Source: an uncultured Lachnospiraceae bacterium (GTDB lineage: Bacteria; Bacillota_A; Clostridia; Lachnospirales; Lachnospiraceae). Taken from it: a stretch of DNA of 7,029 nucleotides. Within the stretch, counting starts at the first letter, position 1, and every line of letters starts with the position of its first letter. The translations under genes and the position numbers were made by a program. Shown piece by piece: positions 6,233-7,029 of this stretch. The notes under the pieces were generated by a model, which worked only from the letters and a program-made list of their open reading frames with translations, was not told the DNA's origin and made no database searches. The DNA lies in assembly GCA_947175285.1 (NCBI GenBank), contig CAMWMM010000262.1:1-7029 (forward strand), written 5' to 3'.

Positions 6233-6283
6233 GAGCCGATGAACTTGAGTGCTAAACTCACAGATCATTGGCTCTATTTTTTT
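6233..6283 (+). terminator. Rho-independent terminator after the sensor gene
   Basis: GAGCCGATGA at 6233-6242 pairs with TCATTGGCTC at 6265-6274 (one G-U pair). Inside it TGAGT (6246-6250) pairs with ACTCA (6256-6260) around a GCTAA loop, with a small internal bulge. A TATTTTTTT run at 6275-6283 follows directly. It lies 36 bases after the TAG stop and isolates the sensor from the TetR gene. Confidence 0.9.
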
Positions 6284-6352
6284 AATTATTTTTAAATCTG
6301 GATAATTTTTTGAACTTTTTTAGATGGTATATCATAATCTGGTAATAAGCAC

Positions 6353-6381
6353 TTGACAGATGTTAAGCAACTGCTTAATAT
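6353..6381 (+). promoter_or_regulatory. Promoter of the TetR-type gene
   Basis: A perfect -35 TTGACA at 6353-6358 is followed after 17 bases by TAATAT at 6376-6381, a moderate -10. Transcription would start near 6388, about 57 bases before the ATG. The spacer contains the palindrome listed separately, so repressor binding there would block RNA polymerase. Confidence 0.65.
6363..6378 (+). promoter_or_regulatory. Candidate TetR operator palindrome
   Basis: TTAAGCA at 6363-6369 and TGCTTAA at 6372-6378 are perfect inverted repeats with a 2-base centre (AC). The palindrome lies between the -35 and -10 boxes and overlaps the start of the -10. Size, symmetry and position fit the operators bound by TetR-family dimers, so the adjacent regulator is the obvious ligand. 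Binding is inferred. Confidence 0.7.
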
Positions 6382-6444
6382 ATGAAATAGATTATAGTTT
6401 CGATCAGTAAATAGATATAATTTATATTCAGGTATGGAGGACCA

Positions 6445-7026
6445 ATGACTAAAAAAGAAGAACAATATGAAATGCGAAAATGGCAGATTTTAGATATTGC
6501 CTTAAATCACTTTATTCAGTATGGATTTCATGGAACATCTACCAGAAAAATTGCGGAAGAAGCAGGCATAAGCTCAGGTCTTATGTTTCATTATTTCCCC
6601 AATAAGCTGGCGCTTTATGAAGCATTAGTAGAAATTGGGTGCGAGAAACTAACAATTGTTAGTGGAGAGGGTGAATCACCGTTGGTGTTTTTTGAAAGAC
6701 AGATTGAATGGTTTCTATCGGTCGCAACACAAAATAATTTTGCATCAAGAATGTTTGTTTTTATGGGTTTGGCAGCAATAAATGCAAAAAATGTTTCAGA
6801 GCGAGCGTTTCAAATGATGAAAAATCATGATGTTGAGGCAATGAGTGTTCCATACATAGAAAAGGGGCAGGAATTAGGTATAATCAGAGAAGGAGATCCA
6901 TTGACACTTTCAGTATTATTTTATAGTAGTATTCAAGGTTTCGCAGAAACATTGGCTGCAAGAAATGATCTGAAATTACCGGAGAAGGAATGGTTTTTAG
7001 CAATATTGAAAAATGATAAAAAATAA
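6445..7026 (+). CDS. TetR/AcrR family transcriptional regulator
   Basis: A 193-residue protein of usual TetR length. The N-terminal DNA-binding domain is clear: WQILDIALNHFIQYGFHGTS (13-32) leads into the helix-turn-helix TRKIAEEAGISSGLMFHYFP (33-52) and the NKLALYEAL helix that follows in this family. The C-terminal ~125 residues are helical and divergent, forming the ligand-binding/dimerisation domain; the ligand cannot be named. GGAGG at 6436-6440 lies 4 bases before the ATG, slightly close but strong. The gene has its own promoter with a perfect palindrome inside it, so it very likely represses itself. Such regulators usually control an adjacent transporter or efflux gene; nothing of that kind is inside the window, and the gene ends 3 bases before the right edge, so a downstream target is plausible. 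Confidence 0.92.
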   Translation: MTKKEEQYEMRKWQILDIALNHFIQYGFHGTSTRKIAEEAGISSGLMFHYFPNKLALYEALVEIGCEKLTIVSGEGESPLVFFERQIEWFLSVATQNNFASRMFVFMGLAAINAKNVSERAFQMMKNHDVEAMSVPYIEKGQELGIIREGDPLTLSVLFYSSIQGFAETLAARNDLKLPEKEWFLAILKNDKK

Positions 7027-7029
7027 ATC

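Noticed and set aside
5776..6268. Minus-strand frames opposite the MCP region and terminator
   Set aside because: Shadows of a strongly coding + strand gene; sequence is low-complexity complement of helical coiled-coil codons.

Overview
The window looks like a low-GC Firmicute chromosome, most likely a gut-type clostridium of the Lachnospiraceae kind. This is inferred from AT-rich codon use, strong purine-rich ribosome binding sites, sigma-A type promoters with near-consensus boxes, and the gene families present. Nearly all intact coding sequence is on the + strand. The left part (about 1-4050) reads as an accessory, decaying island. The right part (about 4050-7029) holds two intact, separately promoted genes.

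Left part. A C-terminal scrap of an unrecognised protein (2-148) is followed by a 524-residue AlbA_2/GHKL-type ATP-binding putative regulator (238-1812), which carries a three-unit 21-base tandem repeat in its linker. Next is a RhuM-family gene (1885-2810), split in two by an internal out-of-frame deletion. A gene-poor stretch (2811-3271) contains what looks like the left end of an IS66-type element: a GTAA terminus, a 14-bp hairpin and the first ~31 codons of the TnpA-like accessory gene, broken off abruptly at about 3062. After that comes a two-gene unit: a protein resembling the LPD3 / phage-type nuclease-like domain of mobile-element polyvalent proteins (3272-3742), and a 70-residue XRE-like helix-turn-helix protein (3840-4052). 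The first gene has an in-frame amber codon; the same frame continues in good protein sequence for 31 more codons and ends one base before the XRE start codon.

Right part. A consensus promoter (TTGACA-17-TATAAT) drives a 644-residue soluble fusion protein (4262-6196). It contains two ferredoxin-type [4Fe-4S] clusters, an [FeFe]-hydrogenase H-cluster domain with all four cluster ligands but no proton-relay cysteine, a third Fe-S motif, and a methyl-accepting chemotaxis signalling hairpin with no membrane segment. This is the architecture of a putative H2- or redox-sensing cytoplasmic chemoreceptor, and it is the most interesting object here. A strong hairpin terminator follows (6233-6283). The last gene is a TetR-type repressor (6445-7026) whose promoter contains a perfect 7-2-7 palindrome between the -35 and -10 boxes, as expected for autoregulation. 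Its target genes probably lie beyond the window.

The genes do not form one pathway. The sensor is monocistronic, with no hydrogenase maturation, catalytic hydrogenase or che genes beside it, so its partners must be elsewhere. No tRNA, rRNA or CRISPR array was seen.
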